NCBI RefSeq assembly: GCF_009720745.1
Contig: NZ_WNKX01000001.1
Location: forward strand, 124,001-188,000
From: Massilia eburnea
GTDB taxonomy: Bacteria > Pseudomonadota > Gammaproteobacteria > Burkholderiales > Burkholderiaceae_D
DNA length: 64,000 nt
Reading direction: 5' to 3'
The notes below the pieces were generated by a model, which made no database searches, was not told where the DNA came from, and saw nothing but the letters and a program-made list of their open reading frames with translations. Positions 8,175 through 17,429 of this stretch are shown here, piece by piece. Within the stretch, counting starts at the first letter, position 1. The number at the start of each line of letters is the position of its first letter. The translations under genes and the position numbers were made by a program.

Positions 8175-8268
8175 GAGCCAAAACAAAAATTTCCATATGG
8201 AAAGGCAAACAGGGGTAATCGAATGTAAAATCACGACTTACAGTCTCAGCAACGATTGATTTACAAAA

Positions 8269-9336
8269 ATGAAACTATCCCTGAATATCTTCCATAAAGT
8301 CCTGATCACCCTCCTGGTTGTGACCCTGGTGCCGCTCCTGGCGCTGTGGTACCTGGGCAATTCCTCCGCCGAGAAGGAATTGACCACCAAGATCAATGAA
8401 AACCTGGTGGCCAACACCGACACGGTCGCCACCGGCATCAACAGCTGGGACGACACCAATATGCGCGCCCTGCGCATGGCCACCCGCCTGGACGACATCA
8501 TCTCCATGAACCCGGCCCGCCAGGTGCCGATCCTGACCGCGATTTCGTCCACCTACGAATGGTCCTACCTGCTGCACATCGAAGGCACCGACGGCAAGGA
8601 CGTGTCGCGCAGCGACGGCGGCGCCCTGACCGACTACAGCGACCGCGCCTACTTCAAGAAAGTCATGGCGGGCAAGGAAGAAGGCCGCCTGGTGGCGATC
8701 GGCAAGACCAGCGGCAAGCCGTCGCTGAACATCGGCGTACCAATCCGTAATGACAACCGCACCGTGGTTGGCGTGCTGGCTATCGCCATGGACTTGGGCG
8801 TGGTATCGCGTACCGTGACCGACATCAAGATCGGCGAAACCGGCCGCGCCATCCTGCTGGACGCGGAAAAGAAAGTCATCGCCCACGGCGACCCGACCAA
8901 GATCAAGACCCAGCTGCAGGACTTCAGCAAGCACCCTGCCCTGCAAGTGCCTGGCATCACCGACGAGCCGAAGACCTATATGGACGGCAACGTGAAAATG
9001 GTGGGCTTCGTGCGCGAACTGCCGCAAGGCTGGACCGTGCTGGTTGAACAGCAATACGATGAGGCCTACGCCGCCATGAACAAGATGCGCGACGAAGCAC
9101 GCATCCTGATCGGCGTCGTGATCGTGCTGGTGGCAGCGCTGGCATTCGTGATGGGCAAGCAGCTGACCCGCCCGATCAACCAGTTGACCGCCATCGCCGA
9201 AAAGCTGAGCAAAGGCCAGCTGGACGTCACCATCCCGCAGACCAGCCGCGGCGATGAAATCGGCTCGCTGGCGCGCGCGGTGGAACGCCTCGGCGTCAGC
9301 ATCCAGATGGCGATGGATCGCCTGCGTAAGAAATAA
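8269..9336 (+). CDS. dCache-HAMP membrane receptor without an output domain
   Basis: 355 residues. There is one membrane helix at about 9-28, a periplasmic double-Cache sensor (about 35-270, with the WSYLLHIEGTDGKDVSRSD and YFKKVMAG stretches typical of Cache), a second helix at about 280-302 and a HAMP domain (about 303-352) ending in MDRLRKK. Chemoreceptors and sensor kinases normally continue into a signalling domain; here the protein simply stops. It is followed after 19 bases by a small cytoplasmic gene, so output may pass to that partner or to another receptor. The ligand is unknown; dCache domains often bind amino acids or organic acids. Confidence 0.85.
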   Translation: MKLSLNIFHKVLITLLVVTLVPLLALWYLGNSSAEKELTTKINENLVANTDTVATGINSWDDTNMRALRMATRLDDIISMNPARQVPILTAISSTYEWSYLLHIEGTDGKDVSRSDGGALTDYSDRAYFKKVMAGKEEGRLVAIGKTSGKPSLNIGVPIRNDNRTVVGVLAIAMDLGVVSRTVTDIKIGETGRAILLDAEKKVIAHGDPTKIKTQLQDFSKHPALQVPGITDEPKTYMDGNVKMVGFVRELPQGWTVLVEQQYDEAYAAMNKMRDEARILIGVVIVLVAALAFVMGKQLTRPINQLTAIAEKLSKGQLDVTIPQTSRGDEIGSLARAVERLGVSIQMAMDRLRKK

Positions 9337-9355
9337 GCAGTAAAGGCGAACCGTT

Positions 9356-9973
9356 ATGGCACTGCCAGAGTTCACACCCTTCGCCCAGCTGCTCGACCAG
9401 ATCGCCGGCTTCTGCGCCCAGGGCCACACCGCGACCATCATGCTGGTCAGCGATGACAACCGCATGGCGCAGATCCACCTCGATGGCGGGCGCATCGTGT
9501 TCGTCCTGTGCCGCGGCCGCCGTGGCCGCGACGGGCTCGACATCCTGCGCACCATGCAGCGCGCCCGCTTGAGCGTGGACCGCCCAAGCACAGGCAACAA
9601 TGAACCGCTGCCCTGGTCGACCGAGGCGATTCTCGATTACCTGTATGGCGCCATTACCGACTTGCCTGCATCGGGTTCGCCTGCTTCCACCCTGCTGCCT
9701 GGCGTGGCGCGCCAGCCGGCATCGGCAGCGGTGGCGCCCGCCCAGCAGCCGGCAGCCGCCAGCAGCAAGCCCGGGTTGACGGACGCCCAGCGCACGATCT
9801 TCGAAAACACGCTGGCCACCTATATCGGCCCGATGGCAGCCATCGTATGCGGCGACTATTTCGACGATGCCAGCGACCTGCGCGTACTGACGCAAAAACT
9901 GGCCGGCGAAATTCCCAACGCCGACCAGGCAGCCAAATTCAAGGCCGACATCAGCAAGGCCCTCGGCATCTGA
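9356..9973 (+). CDS. DUF4388-like / DUF8082-like cytoplasmic protein
   Basis: 205 residues. The N-terminal part (about 8-75) has the pattern of DUF4388/PATAN-type domains (IHLDGGRIVFVLCRGRRG), small modules linked to two-component and gliding or type IV pilus signalling. An Ala/Pro-rich linker (about 105-140) joins it to a helical C-terminal domain (LTDAQRTIFENTLATYIGPM to the end) that resembles the DUF8082-type tail found on some signalling proteins. No catalytic residues are visible. Its position right behind the dCache-HAMP gene suggests it is that receptor's partner. Function unknown; domain names are from pattern memory and need a profile search. Confidence 0.65.
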   Translation: MALPEFTPFAQLLDQIAGFCAQGHTATIMLVSDDNRMAQIHLDGGRIVFVLCRGRRGRDGLDILRTMQRARLSVDRPSTGNNEPLPWSTEAILDYLYGAITDLPASGSPASTLLPGVARQPASAAVAPAQQPAAASSKPGLTDAQRTIFENTLATYIGPMAAIVCGDYFDDASDLRVLTQKLAGEIPNADQAAKFKADISKALGI

Positions 9974-9977
9974 TTTG

Positions 9978-10010
9978 AAAGTCGGGGTCAGCTCCGGCAA
10001 TCGGACATTT
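9978..10010. repeat. Single-arm copy of the GTCGGGGTCAGCTC repeat
   Basis: A 33-base stretch matches the left arm of the palindromic element at 11742-11816 with one mismatch (CCGG for CTGG) but has no matching right arm. It directly follows the stop of the DUF4388-like gene. Confidence 0.8.
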
Positions 10011-10051
10011 GGCTAGCAACACACAAGCTGGAGCTTAGGCTCCTTTCCATT

Positions 10052-10081
10052 CGGGGCAGCTGCATTCGCTGCCCCGTTTTT
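10052..10081 (+). terminator. Rho-independent terminator
   Basis: A perfect 9-base stem, CGGGGCAGC and GCTGCCCCG, encloses a 7-base loop and is followed by TTTTT. It ends the dCache-HAMP / DUF4388-like transcript before the chemoreceptor gene. Confidence 0.9.
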
Positions 10082-10143
10082 ATCTCCTTACAGCAATTGC
10101 CTATACTGGTAAATCGTTTTCCACGCAGTTGGAAGGAGCAGCC

Positions 10144-11742
10144 ATGCGCATTGCCAACCTGAAGATCGGAACCCGCCTGGGTTTATGTTTCGCGATTGTC
10201 TTCGCCCTCATGGCGACACTGATCGCGGTGGGCAGCCAGCGGCTGTCGCATATCGGCGAACTGAGTAGCACCATCATCGACAAGGATTGGGTCAAGGCCG
10301 ATGCAGCGGCCACCGTTTCGGCCACCACCCGCGCCAATGCAGCGCTGGTGCTGCAAATGCTGCTGGCGACTGAACCCGCGAAAGAAGCAGCCCTGCGCAA
10401 GGAGGTCGACAAGAACAAGGGCATCATCACCGAGGCGCTGTCCACGCTCGACAAACTGGTCTACCGTCCAGAAGGCCGCGAATTGCTCGCGCAAGTGAGC
10501 AGCGAGCGCGCAGCCTACGTGCAATCGTTCACCGGTGTGCAAAAACTGCTCGCCGACGGCCAGCGCGAACAGGCCACGCAGAAGGCCATGACGGAGACCA
10601 TGCCGCGCCTTGCCAGCCTGCAGGCCAGCGTCGGCAAGCTGGCCGACCTGCAGGACAGCATCGTCGCTGCCAATGGGGCGGAAATCAAAAAGCACATCAG
10701 CTCAGCCCTTGCCGTCATGCTCGCCCTGGGTGTCGTCGCGCTGGTGCTCGGCGCGGCGTGTGCGCTATGGGTCACGCGCTCCATCACCCGCCCGATCAAT
10801 TACGCCTTGCAGGTGGCGCGCACGGTCGCATCGGGTGACCTGACCAGCCAGATCCAGGCCAGCACCCAGGACGAAACCGGCCAGCTGCTGCACGCCCTGC
10901 ACGACATGAACGAATCGCTGTCGCAGATTGTGGGGCAGGTGCGCCATGGCACAGTGGCGATTGCCTCCGCCTCCGGCCAGATCGCCACCGGCAATATGGA
11001 CTTGTCGGCGCGGACCGAAAGCCAGGCCTCGGCGCTGGAAGAAACCGCCTCTTCGATGGAAGAACTGACATCGACCGTCAAGGCCAATGCCGACAATGCG
11101 CGCGAAGCCGACCAGCTGGCCAGTTCCGCCTCCAGCGTTGCCTCGCGCGGCGGCGAAGTCGTATCCCAGGTAGTGACGACCATGGGAGCTATCAATGATT
11201 CCTCGCGCAAGGTGGTCGACATCATTGCCGTGATCGACGGCATCGCATTCCAGACCAATATCCTGGCCCTGAATGCAGCGGTGGAAGCGGCCCGCGCCGG
11301 CGATCAGGGCCGCGGCTTTGCCGTCGTCGCCAGTGAAGTACGCAACCTCGCCGCGCGCTCATCGAGCGCCGCCAAGGAGATCAAGGAACTCATTTCCAGC
11401 TCGGTCGAACAAGTCGACGCCGGCGCCAGGCTGGTTGCGCAAGCCGGCGCCACGATGGAAGAAGTGGTGGCGTCGGTACAGCGCGTCACCGACATCGTCG
11501 CCGACATTTCGCTCGCCACGCGTGAGCAGACCGATGGCATCGAACAAATGAACACCGCCATCATGCAGATGGACCAGACCACGCAGCAAAACGCCGCGCT
11601 GGTGGAACAGGCCGCCGCAGCCGCCTCCGCCATGAGCGACCAGGCCAGCGAACTCGAACGGCTAGTCGCCCGTTTTCGCCTGCCGGGCGATCACAGCCGC
11701 CACCAGCTCCAACACACCCAACGCCCTCGCCTTCCAGCTTGA
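10144..11742 (+). CDS. Methyl-accepting chemotaxis protein
   Basis: 532 residues. It has membrane helix 1 (about 10-30), a periplasmic four-helix-bundle sensor (about 32-185), helix 2 (about 188-212), a HAMP domain (about 213-265) and a long MCP signalling hairpin. The conserved tip is present ([20 protein letters not shown], then [13 protein letters not shown]), so it should engage CheA/CheW. There is no C-terminal NWxTF-type pentapeptide for CheR/CheB docking. The start at 10144 is set by GGAAGGAGC eight to ten bases upstream; an earlier ATG at 10129 is less likely. The ligand cannot be inferred. It is transcribed separately from the preceding pair, which ends in a terminator. Confidence 0.93.
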   Translation: MRIANLKIGTRLGLCFAIVFALMATLIAVGSQRLSHIGELSSTIIDKDWVKADAAATVSATTRANAALVLQMLLATEPAKEAALRKEVDKNKGIITEALSTLDKLVYRPEGRELLAQVSSERAAYVQSFTGVQKLLADGQREQATQKAMTETMPRLASLQASVGKLADLQDSIVAANGAEIKKHISSALAVMLALGVVALVLGAACALWVTRSITRPINYALQVARTVASGDLTSQIQASTQDETGQLLHALHDMNESLSQIVGQVRHGTVAIASASGQIATGNMDLSARTESQASALEETASSMEELTSTVKANADNAREADQLASSASSVASRGGEVVSQVVTTMGAINDSSRKVVDIIAVIDGIAFQTNILALNAAVEAARAGDQGRGFAVVASEVRNLAARSSSAAKEIKELISSSVEQVDAGARLVAQAGATMEEVVASVQRVTDIVADISLATREQTDGIEQMNTAIMQMDQTTQQNAALVEQAAAAASAMSDQASELERLVARFRLPGDHSRHQLQHTQRPRLPA

Positions 11743-11816
11743 AAGTCGGGGTCAGCTCTGGCAATCGGACATTTTGCGCAGCAAAATGTCCGATTGCCAG
11801 AGCTGACCCCGACTTT
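11742..11816. repeat. Perfect 36-base-arm palindrome between convergent genes
   Basis: Two perfect 36-base arms (11742-11777 and 11781-11816) enclose a GCA loop. The element begins in the stop codon of the chemoreceptor gene and ends in the stop codon of egtB, so it fills the entire intergenic space. It probably terminates both transcripts. The same arm sequence recurs at 9978-10010, which marks it as a mobile, REP-like repeat. Confidence 0.9.
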
Positions 11817-12997
11817 TATCTGGCTAGGCGGATGCCGGTGAATTGCCAGCGGGCACCGGCGGGGAAGAAGTTGCGGTAGCTGGCGCGGGCGTGGCCGGTC
11901 GGCGTGGCGATACTGGAGCCGCGCAGCACATATTGGTTGACCATGAATTTGCCGTTGTATTCGCCTATCGCGCCTTCGGCCGGGCGGAAGCCGGGATATG
12001 GGGCGTAACTGCTGCTGGTCCATTGCCAGCAGTGGCCGAACATGTCTGTCAGCGCGGCGTCGCGTGCGGCGTGCTCCCATTCCGCTTCCGTCGGCAACCG
12101 GGCGCCGGACCAGTGGGCGTAGGCGTCGGCTTCGAACAGCGAGATGTGGGTTACCGGTGCATCCATTTCGAGCGCTTGCTGGCCGTGCAACGTGAAGCAA
12201 GTCCACACCCCATCGTGGCGCCAGTACATTGGCGCTTCGATTCCTTGCGTGCGAATCCAGTCCCATCCTTCCGCCAGCCACAGGCTCGGGTCGCGGTAGC
12301 CGCCGGCTTCGATGAAGGCCAGGTATTCGGCGTTCGTGACCAGCCGCGTCGACATGTCGTAGGGCGCGAGGTAGACCTTGTGGCGCGGCAGTTCATTGTC
12401 GAAACAGAAGCTGTCGCCGGCATGCCCGATGTTGTGGACGCCGCCTTCGAAGCGCTGCCAGCCGGGCATGGCCTTTGCCGGTGCGGCGGCGGCAGCAGCG
12501 CCGGGCGGCAGATATGCGGGCGCCATCGGGTTTTGCGCAAGCAGGTGCTTGACGTCGGTGAGGATCAGCTCCTGGTGCTGCTGTTCGTGCTGCAGGCCGA
12601 GCGTGAGCAGCGCGGCCAGGCGGGCGTCAGTGGCGGCATGGCGCGCGGCGAGCGCGGTGACGCGCGCATCCACATTGGCGCGATAGGCGCGCACTTCCGC
12701 CATCGAGGGCCGCGTCAGCAAGCCGCGCTGCGGCCTTGGGTGCTTGTCGCCTACGCCGTTGTAATAGGAGTTGAACAGTACGCGGAATGCCGGGTGGAAG
12801 GGCTGGAAACCGGTCTCGTAACGTTCTAGGATGAAGGTCTCAAAAAACCAGGTGGTGTGCGCCAGATGCCATTTGACGGGGCTTGCATCCGGCATCGACT
12901 GGGCGCCGCAATCTTCGTCGGACAGCGGCTCGGCCAGCGCCATCGTGGCCGCACGCACCTGCGCGTAACGTTCGCTCCAAAGGCCGGCGTCACGCAT
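11816..12997 (-). CDS. egtB: Ergothioneine synthase EgtB (sulfoxide-forming iron enzyme)
   Basis: 393 residues: a DinB-like domain (about 5-150) and a formylglycine-generating-enzyme-like domain (about 170-393). The probable iron ligands are His47 (AHTTWF) and His137/His141 (HEQQHQE). The end, RNFFPAGARWQFTGIRLA, is the usual EgtB tail. EgtB joins hercynine to a thiol (cysteine or gamma-glutamylcysteine) with O2. No egtA or egtC lies nearby, which suggests the cysteine-using route; that is inference. The start ATG 12997 overlaps the egtD stop by 8 bases (ATGCGTGA), so translation is coupled. An in-frame Met at 13036 would overlap egtD more deeply and is rejected. Confidence 0.92.
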   Translation of the reverse strand: MRDAGLWSERYAQVRAATMALAEPLSDEDCGAQSMPDASPVKWHLAHTTWFFETFILERYETGFQPFHPAFRVLFNSYYNGVGDKHPRPQRGLLTRPSMAEVRAYRANVDARVTALAARHAATDARLAALLTLGLQHEQQHQELILTDVKHLLAQNPMAPAYLPPGAAAAAAPAKAMPGWQRFEGGVHNIGHAGDSFCFDNELPRHKVYLAPYDMSTRLVTNAEYLAFIEAGGYRDPSLWLAEGWDWIRTQGIEAPMYWRHDGVWTCFTLHGQQALEMDAPVTHISLFEADAYAHWSGARLPTEAEWEHAARDAALTDMFGHCWQWTSSSYAPYPGFRPAEGAIGEYNGKFMVNQYVLRGSSIATPTGHARASYRNFFPAGARWQFTGIRLAR

Positions 12998-13991
12998 AGT
13001 CTGCCGCGGCGTGCAGCACTGCGAACCAGTGTGCATCGTCCGTCCAGGTGCCGTCGACGCGGAAGCCGGCTTCCGACAGCAGTTTCCCGAATCCCTCCAG
13101 CGTGTATTTATAGCTGTTTTCGGTGTGGATACGCTCGCCCTGTGCGAACCTGCGCTCGCCGCCGCTCCAGTGCACGGTCAGCGCGCACAGTGCTTCGAGG
13201 TGCATTTCAATGCGGCTTTCCGCTTCATTGAAGAAGGCGACGTGGCGCCATTGCGCTGGATCGAAATTGGCGCCGGCCAGATGGTTCAGGTGGCGCAGCA
13301 TGTTCAGGTTGAAGGCGGCCGTGACGCCGATCGCGTCGTCATAGGCTGCATCCAGCACGGCGCTGTCCTTGACCAGGTCCACGCCGATCAACAGCCCGCC
13401 GTCCTTGCCGACGTTCTCGCGCACCTGGCGCAGGAAAGCCACCGCATCGCGCGGCGTGAAATTGCCGATCGACGATCCGGGATAGAAAAACTGGCGGCCT
13501 TGCACCGGCACCGTGGCCGGCAGCGCCAATGGCTGCGACAGGTCCATCACCAGCGGCGTCATGTCGATGGCGGGAAAACGCTGGCGCAGCTGGGCGGCCG
13601 CTTCCTGCAGGAAGTCGCTGGCGATATCGATCGGCACGTATTGGCGCGGCTGCAGCAGCGGAAACAGGCTGGCGGCCTTGGCGCAATTGCCGGCGCCCAG
13701 GTCGAGCAGGATGGCGCCGGGGCCGATGCGGGCGGCCATGTCGGCTCCATGGCGGGCGAAGATCGCTGCTTCGGTGCGCGTCGGGTAGTACTCGGGCAAT
13801 TCGCAGATCGCTTCGAACAGGTGCGAACCCAGGCTGTCGTAGAAATATTTGGGCGAGGTGGAAGCCTGCTGCGCAAGCAGGCCGGCGCTGATCTCGGCAA
13901 TGGTGGCGGCGTCGCCATGGGCGATGCCCACCGGTTTGCTGCTCGTTTGCGGTGCGACCACGTGGATCGCTGCCGTGCGTGACAAGGTCAT
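12990..13991 (-). CDS. egtD: L-histidine N-alpha-methyltransferase EgtD
   Basis: 333 residues. It trimethylates histidine with S-adenosylmethionine to give hercynine. Family signatures are SPKYFYDSLGSHLFEAICEL near residue 47, the methyltransferase motif LLDLGAGNCAK near 95, the FFYPGSSIGNFTP stretch near 168, and the C-terminal ENSYKYTLEGF. It is first in an egtD-egtB operon. Hercynine is also the substrate of SenA, encoded 11 kb away, so this gene probably serves both ergothioneine and selenoneine synthesis. AGGAG lies about nine bases before the start and a TATGAT -10-like element about 30 bases before it (14019-14024). Confidence 0.95.
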   Translation of the reverse strand: MTLSRTAAIHVVAPQTSSKPVGIAHGDAATIAEISAGLLAQQASTSPKYFYDSLGSHLFEAICELPEYYPTRTEAAIFARHGADMAARIGPGAILLDLGAGNCAKAASLFPLLQPRQYVPIDIASDFLQEAAAQLRQRFPAIDMTPLVMDLSQPLALPATVPVQGRQFFYPGSSIGNFTPRDAVAFLRQVRENVGKDGGLLIGVDLVKDSAVLDAAYDDAIGVTAAFNLNMLRHLNHLAGANFDPAQWRHVAFFNEAESRIEMHLEALCALTVHWSGGERRFAQGERIHTENSYKYTLEGFGKLLSEAGFRVDGTWTDDAHWFAVLHAAADYA

Positions 13992-14100
13992 GGCTCAGGC
14001 TCCTGGGACATTTTTGCTATCATAGCTGAATATCCAAGACCAGGTACCGTGCCCCCGTGTGAGGAGTGCGGCTCGTCATTAACATAAAAAAGGATCTTTC

Positions 14101-14967
14101 ATGTCCCTGTTCTCCCTCCGCACCATTCAATCGGCCCTGTTTGCAGCCGGTGTGCTCTTCGCCGCTGCCGGCGCCCAAGCCCAGCAAGTACTGCGCGTTT
14201 CCGCCATCCCTGACGAAGCGCCAACTGAGCTGCAGCGCAAGTTCAAGCCCCTCGGCGAATACCTTGAGAAAAAACTGGCCATGAAAGTGGAGTTCACGCC
14301 AGTGACCGATTACGCCGCTTCGGTGGATGGCCTGATCAACGGCAAGCTGGATATGGTGTGGTTTGGCGGCTTTACCTTCGTCCAGGCCAACCACCTGAGC
14401 AAGGGCAAGGTCGTGCCGCTGGTGCAGCGTGTGGAAGATGAAAAATTCCGCTCCGTCTTCGTCACCACCAACAAGTCGATCAACTCGCTGGCCGACCTGA
14501 AAGGCAAGACCCTGAGCTTCGGCTCCGAATCCTCGACTTCCGGCCACCTGATGCCGCGCTCTTACCTGCTGGCAGCCAAGATCGATCCGGACACCGACCT
14601 GAAACGCATCTCCTTCTCGGGCGCGCATGATGCGACCGTGGCAGCCGTAGCCGGCGGCAAAGTCGATGCCGGCGCGCTGAATATCTCGGTGTGGGAAAAG
14701 CTGAATGAACAGAAGAAGGTCGATCCGAACGTGGTGCGCGTGTTCTACACCACCCCGGCCTATTTCGACTACAACTGGACCGTCCGCAGCGACATGCCTG
14801 ATGCGCTGAAGAAGAAAATCACCGATGCCTTCCTGGCACTGGACAGCGCCAAGCCTGAAGACAAGGCGATCCTGGACCTGCAGCGTGCGTCGAAATTCAT
14901 CCCGACCAAGGCTGCCAACTACAGCAATATCGAAGCGGCTGCCAAAAACGCTGGCCTGCTGAAATAA
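14101..14967 (+). CDS. Putative selenate ABC transporter, substrate-binding protein
   Basis: 288 residues with a Sec signal peptide (cleavage after GAQA, about residue 28). The fold is that of the phosphate/phosphite/phosphonate binding-protein family (PhnD-like): VSAIPDEAPTEL, then DMVWFGGFTFVQA, SFGSESSTSGHLMPRSYL and VAAVAGGKVDAGAL. The phrase around VWFGGFTF recalls the clade catalogued as TIGR04553, putative selenate transporter, whose members tend to lie beside selenium genes. Here selD and senA/senB are 10-12 kb away and egtD is next door, so selenium oxyanion uptake is a better guess than phosphonate. An AAGGATC Shine-Dalgarno sequence precedes the start. First gene of a five-gene operon. 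Confidence 0.75.
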   Translation: MSLFSLRTIQSALFAAGVLFAAAGAQAQQVLRVSAIPDEAPTELQRKFKPLGEYLEKKLAMKVEFTPVTDYAASVDGLINGKLDMVWFGGFTFVQANHLSKGKVVPLVQRVEDEKFRSVFVTTNKSINSLADLKGKTLSFGSESSTSGHLMPRSYLLAAKIDPDTDLKRISFSGAHDATVAAVAGGKVDAGALNISVWEKLNEQKKVDPNVVRVFYTTPAYFDYNWTVRSDMPDALKKKITDAFLALDSAKPEDKAILDLQRASKFIPTKAANYSNIEAAAKNAGLLK

Positions 14968-14970
14968 TCA

Positions 14971-15792
14971 ATGTCCTCTGCCTGGTACGAGCTGCAAGGC
15001 CTTTCTGTCCGCCACATCGGCGGTTCGCGCGGCCTTGCGCTGCAAGACATTTCGCTCGCATTCGAGCCTGGCGAGCAGGTGGCCCTGATCGGTCCTTCTG
15101 GCGCCGGCAAGACCACCCTGCTTTCTACCCTCGCCTGCGCGCATAAGCCGGATAGCGGCGTATTCAAAGCCTTCGGCACCGATCCCTGGCAGCTGACGGA
15201 CGCCGGCCGCCACGCCATGCGCGCGCGCCTGTTCCTGGCGCCGCAAACACCGCCCCTGCCGCCGCGCCAGCGCGTGGTAACGGCCGTGCTGGCGGCGCGG
15301 CTGCCGAAATGGAGCCTGGGCCAGGCCCTGCTTTCGCTGTTCAAACCCGCCGATCCGGAAGCAGCCTACCGCGCGCTGTCGCGTTTCAACCTGGGCGACA
15401 AGCTGTATAGCCGCGTGGACCGCCTGTCCGGCGGCGAACGCCAGCGCTGCGGCCTGGCGCGCCTGCTGCTGTCGTCGGCGCAGGCCTTCCTGGTCGACGA
15501 GCCGCTGTCGGCGCTCGACCCGGCCCTGTCGCAACTGACGCTGAACACCTTGCAGCAGGAAGCGCGCGAGCGCAACGCACTGCTGGTGTGCAGCCTGCAC
15601 CAGGTGGACCTGGCGCTGGCCCACTTCCCGCGCATCGTAGCGCTGAAAAATGGCCGCGTCGCCTTCGACCTGCCGCGCGAGCAGGTAACGCAGGCGATGG
15701 TCGATGAACTCTATCTCGGCGAACTGCCCCCGGCCAACTCGCCGCAGCCGGATGAAATGGCCGCCAAGCTGGCTGTCGGAGCCTGCCTGTAA
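14971..15792 (+). CDS. ABC transporter ATP-binding protein (PhnC-like)
   Basis: 273 residues. Walker A is GPSGAGKTTLL (about 44-54), the ABC signature is LSGGERQRCGLARLL (about 151-165) and Walker B is AFLVDEPLSALD (about 172-183). It starts three bases after the stop of the binding-protein gene and ends three bases before the first permease, so it is clearly part of the same transporter. It energises import of the substrate proposed above. The family is the phosphonate/phosphite PhnC branch; substrate choice comes from the binding protein, not from this subunit. Confidence 0.88.
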   Translation: MSSAWYELQGLSVRHIGGSRGLALQDISLAFEPGEQVALIGPSGAGKTTLLSTLACAHKPDSGVFKAFGTDPWQLTDAGRHAMRARLFLAPQTPPLPPRQRVVTAVLAARLPKWSLGQALLSLFKPADPEAAYRALSRFNLGDKLYSRVDRLSGGERQRCGLARLLLSSAQAFLVDEPLSALDPALSQLTLNTLQQEARERNALLVCSLHQVDLALAHFPRIVALKNGRVAFDLPREQVTQAMVDELYLGELPPANSPQPDEMAAKLAVGACL

Positions 15793-15795
15793 GCG

Positions 15796-16641
15796 ATGCA
15801 TAACGTTCCCGCCGTTCCCCTCTCGCCCCACCACCCGGATCCCGCATGGAACCGGCGCCTGTGGATGATCGCCATCGGCATCGCGCTTCTTTGGCCGCTG
15901 GTGACGACGACCGAGTTCTATCCGTGGACACTGTTCGACCTGCAAAGCCTGCAGTCCACCGGGCGATACCTGTCGGCCTTCCTGCATCCCGCGCACGATG
16001 CGGAATTCCTCGCGCTGGTTGCGCGCGAAGCCTGGAAGACGGTCGCCATCGCGACTTGCGGCCTGACGCTTGCGCTGCTGGGCGCCATTCCCGCCACGCT
16101 GATCGTCACCGAGCGCCTGTCGATCTCGCGCATCGGCACCGGCCGCATTGCGGCTTTTCCGCGCATCGTGCGCCAGTTGGTGCGTTGGCTCCTGGTCTTG
16201 CTGCGCAGTATGCCGGAGCTGGTGTGGGCGCTGCTGTTCGTGCGCATTTTCAGCCTCGGGGCAACGGCTGGCGTGCTGGCCGTTGCCCTCACCTATGCCG
16301 GCATGCTGGGCAAGGTGTATGCCGAAATCCTGGAATCCACCGACCACCACGCGAGCGAAGTTCTGCTGCAAAACGGCAGCGGGCGCCTGGCCGCCTTGCT
16401 CTATGGCGCCTTGCCGGAAGCGGCCTCTGAGCTGGTGTCGTACACCGTCTATCGCTGGGAGTGCGCAATCCGCGGTTCGGTGGTGATGGGCTTTGTCGGC
16501 GCTGGCGGCCTGGGTCAGCGCATGGAAGAATCGACCAGGAATATGGTAGGCGGCGAAGTCGCCACCATGCTGGTTGTCTTCGTGCTGCTGGTTGCCGCTG
16601 CCGACCTGGTGTCCAAATATTTGCGCAGGAGGCTGGGATGA
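15796..16641 (+). CDS. ABC transporter permease (PhnE-like), first
   Basis: 281 residues with about six membrane helices, beginning near residue 20 (WMIAIGIALLWPLV). The binding-protein-dependent transport signature lies near residues 180-205 (EVLLQNGSGRLAALLYGALP), the loop that docks with the ATPase. The gene lies three bases after the ATPase gene, and its TGA overlaps the next permease start (ATGA), so the two permeases are translationally coupled and probably form a heterodimeric channel. Confidence 0.88.
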   Translation: MHNVPAVPLSPHHPDPAWNRRLWMIAIGIALLWPLVTTTEFYPWTLFDLQSLQSTGRYLSAFLHPAHDAEFLALVAREAWKTVAIATCGLTLALLGAIPATLIVTERLSISRIGTGRIAAFPRIVRQLVRWLLVLLRSMPELVWALLFVRIFSLGATAGVLAVALTYAGMLGKVYAEILESTDHHASEVLLQNGSGRLAALLYGALPEAASELVSYTVYRWECAIRGSVVMGFVGAGGLGQRMEESTRNMVGGEVATMLVVFVLLVAAADLVSKYLRRRLG

Positions 16642-17426
16642 GCCACATGCCTGCACCGCCCGCGCGCAACTGGTCTGGCTGGCTGTTCGCCGCCGCACTG
16701 GCTGCACTGGTCATCGCCAGTTTCGCCACGCTGCAGCTCAAACTGGGCGAGCTGTTCACGATCGAAGCGATGCACAGCGCTGGCAACCTGCTGGCCGGCT
16801 TCGCGCCGCCGGAAACGGCCAGCGGCTTCCTGCGCAAGACCGGCATCGCCACCATGGAAACGCTGGCCATGTCTGCGCTTGGCACCCTGCTCGCCGTGGC
16901 GGGCGGACTGCTGCTGGCCATTCCCGGCGCGGGCCGTTTCGGCCGCGCGCCGCGCGCCTTGATTCGCGGCCTGCTGAACGTGCTGCGTTCGATTCCAGAA
17001 CTTGTCTGGGCCTCGATCCTGCTGGTGGCGGCCGGCCTGGGTCCCTTTGCGGGCACGATGGCGCTGGCCGCGCACACCGCCGGTGTGCTGGGCCGCCTGT
17101 TCGCCGATGCGCTGGAAAACGCACCGCCGCTGCCGGAGCAAACCCTGCGCCTGAACGGCGCCACACCGATGGCGGCCTTCTTCTACGCCACGCTGCCGCA
17201 AACCCTGCCGCAAATGCTGTCTTACACGCTCTACCGCTGGGAGAACAATATCCGCGCCGCCGCCGTGCTGGGCGTGGTGGGCGCCGGCGGCCTGGGTCAG
17301 ATGCTGAAATTCCACCTGTCCCTGTTCCAGATGGAGCGCGCCGCGACCGTGATCCTGGCCATGCTGCTGCTGGTGGCCGTGGTCGATGCCCTGAGCTTTG
17401 CGCTGCGCCGCGCCTTGACCCGCTGA
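16638..17426 (+). CDS. ABC transporter permease (PhnE-like), second
   Basis: 262 residues from the ATG at 16638 that overlaps the first permease stop by four bases; the longer upstream frame lies inside the first permease and is not coding. It has about six membrane helices (first WLFAAALAALVIASF) and the coupling-loop motif PEQTLRLNGATPMAAFFYATLP near residues 160-185. It resembles the first permease in the shared YRWENNIRAA / YRWECAIRGS stretch and the VGAGGLGQ motif, so the two arose by duplication. Confidence 0.87.
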   Translation: MSHMPAPPARNWSGWLFAAALAALVIASFATLQLKLGELFTIEAMHSAGNLLAGFAPPETASGFLRKTGIATMETLAMSALGTLLAVAGGLLLAIPGAGRFGRAPRALIRGLLNVLRSIPELVWASILLVAAGLGPFAGTMALAAHTAGVLGRLFADALENAPPLPEQTLRLNGATPMAAFFYATLPQTLPQMLSYTLYRWENNIRAAAVLGVVGAGGLGQMLKFHLSLFQMERAATVILAMLLLVAVVDALSFALRRALTR

Positions 17427-17429
17427 GCC

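Noticed and set aside
14968-16707. 579-residue minus-strand open frame
   Set aside because: It is the shadow of the ABC transporter genes, with composition typical of antisense reading and no recognisable motif.
14101-17426. Phosphonate (Phn) transporter call
   Set aside because: No phosphonate-degradation genes are near, and the binding protein resembles the selenate-associated clade; the fold family is the same, so this remains the main alternative.
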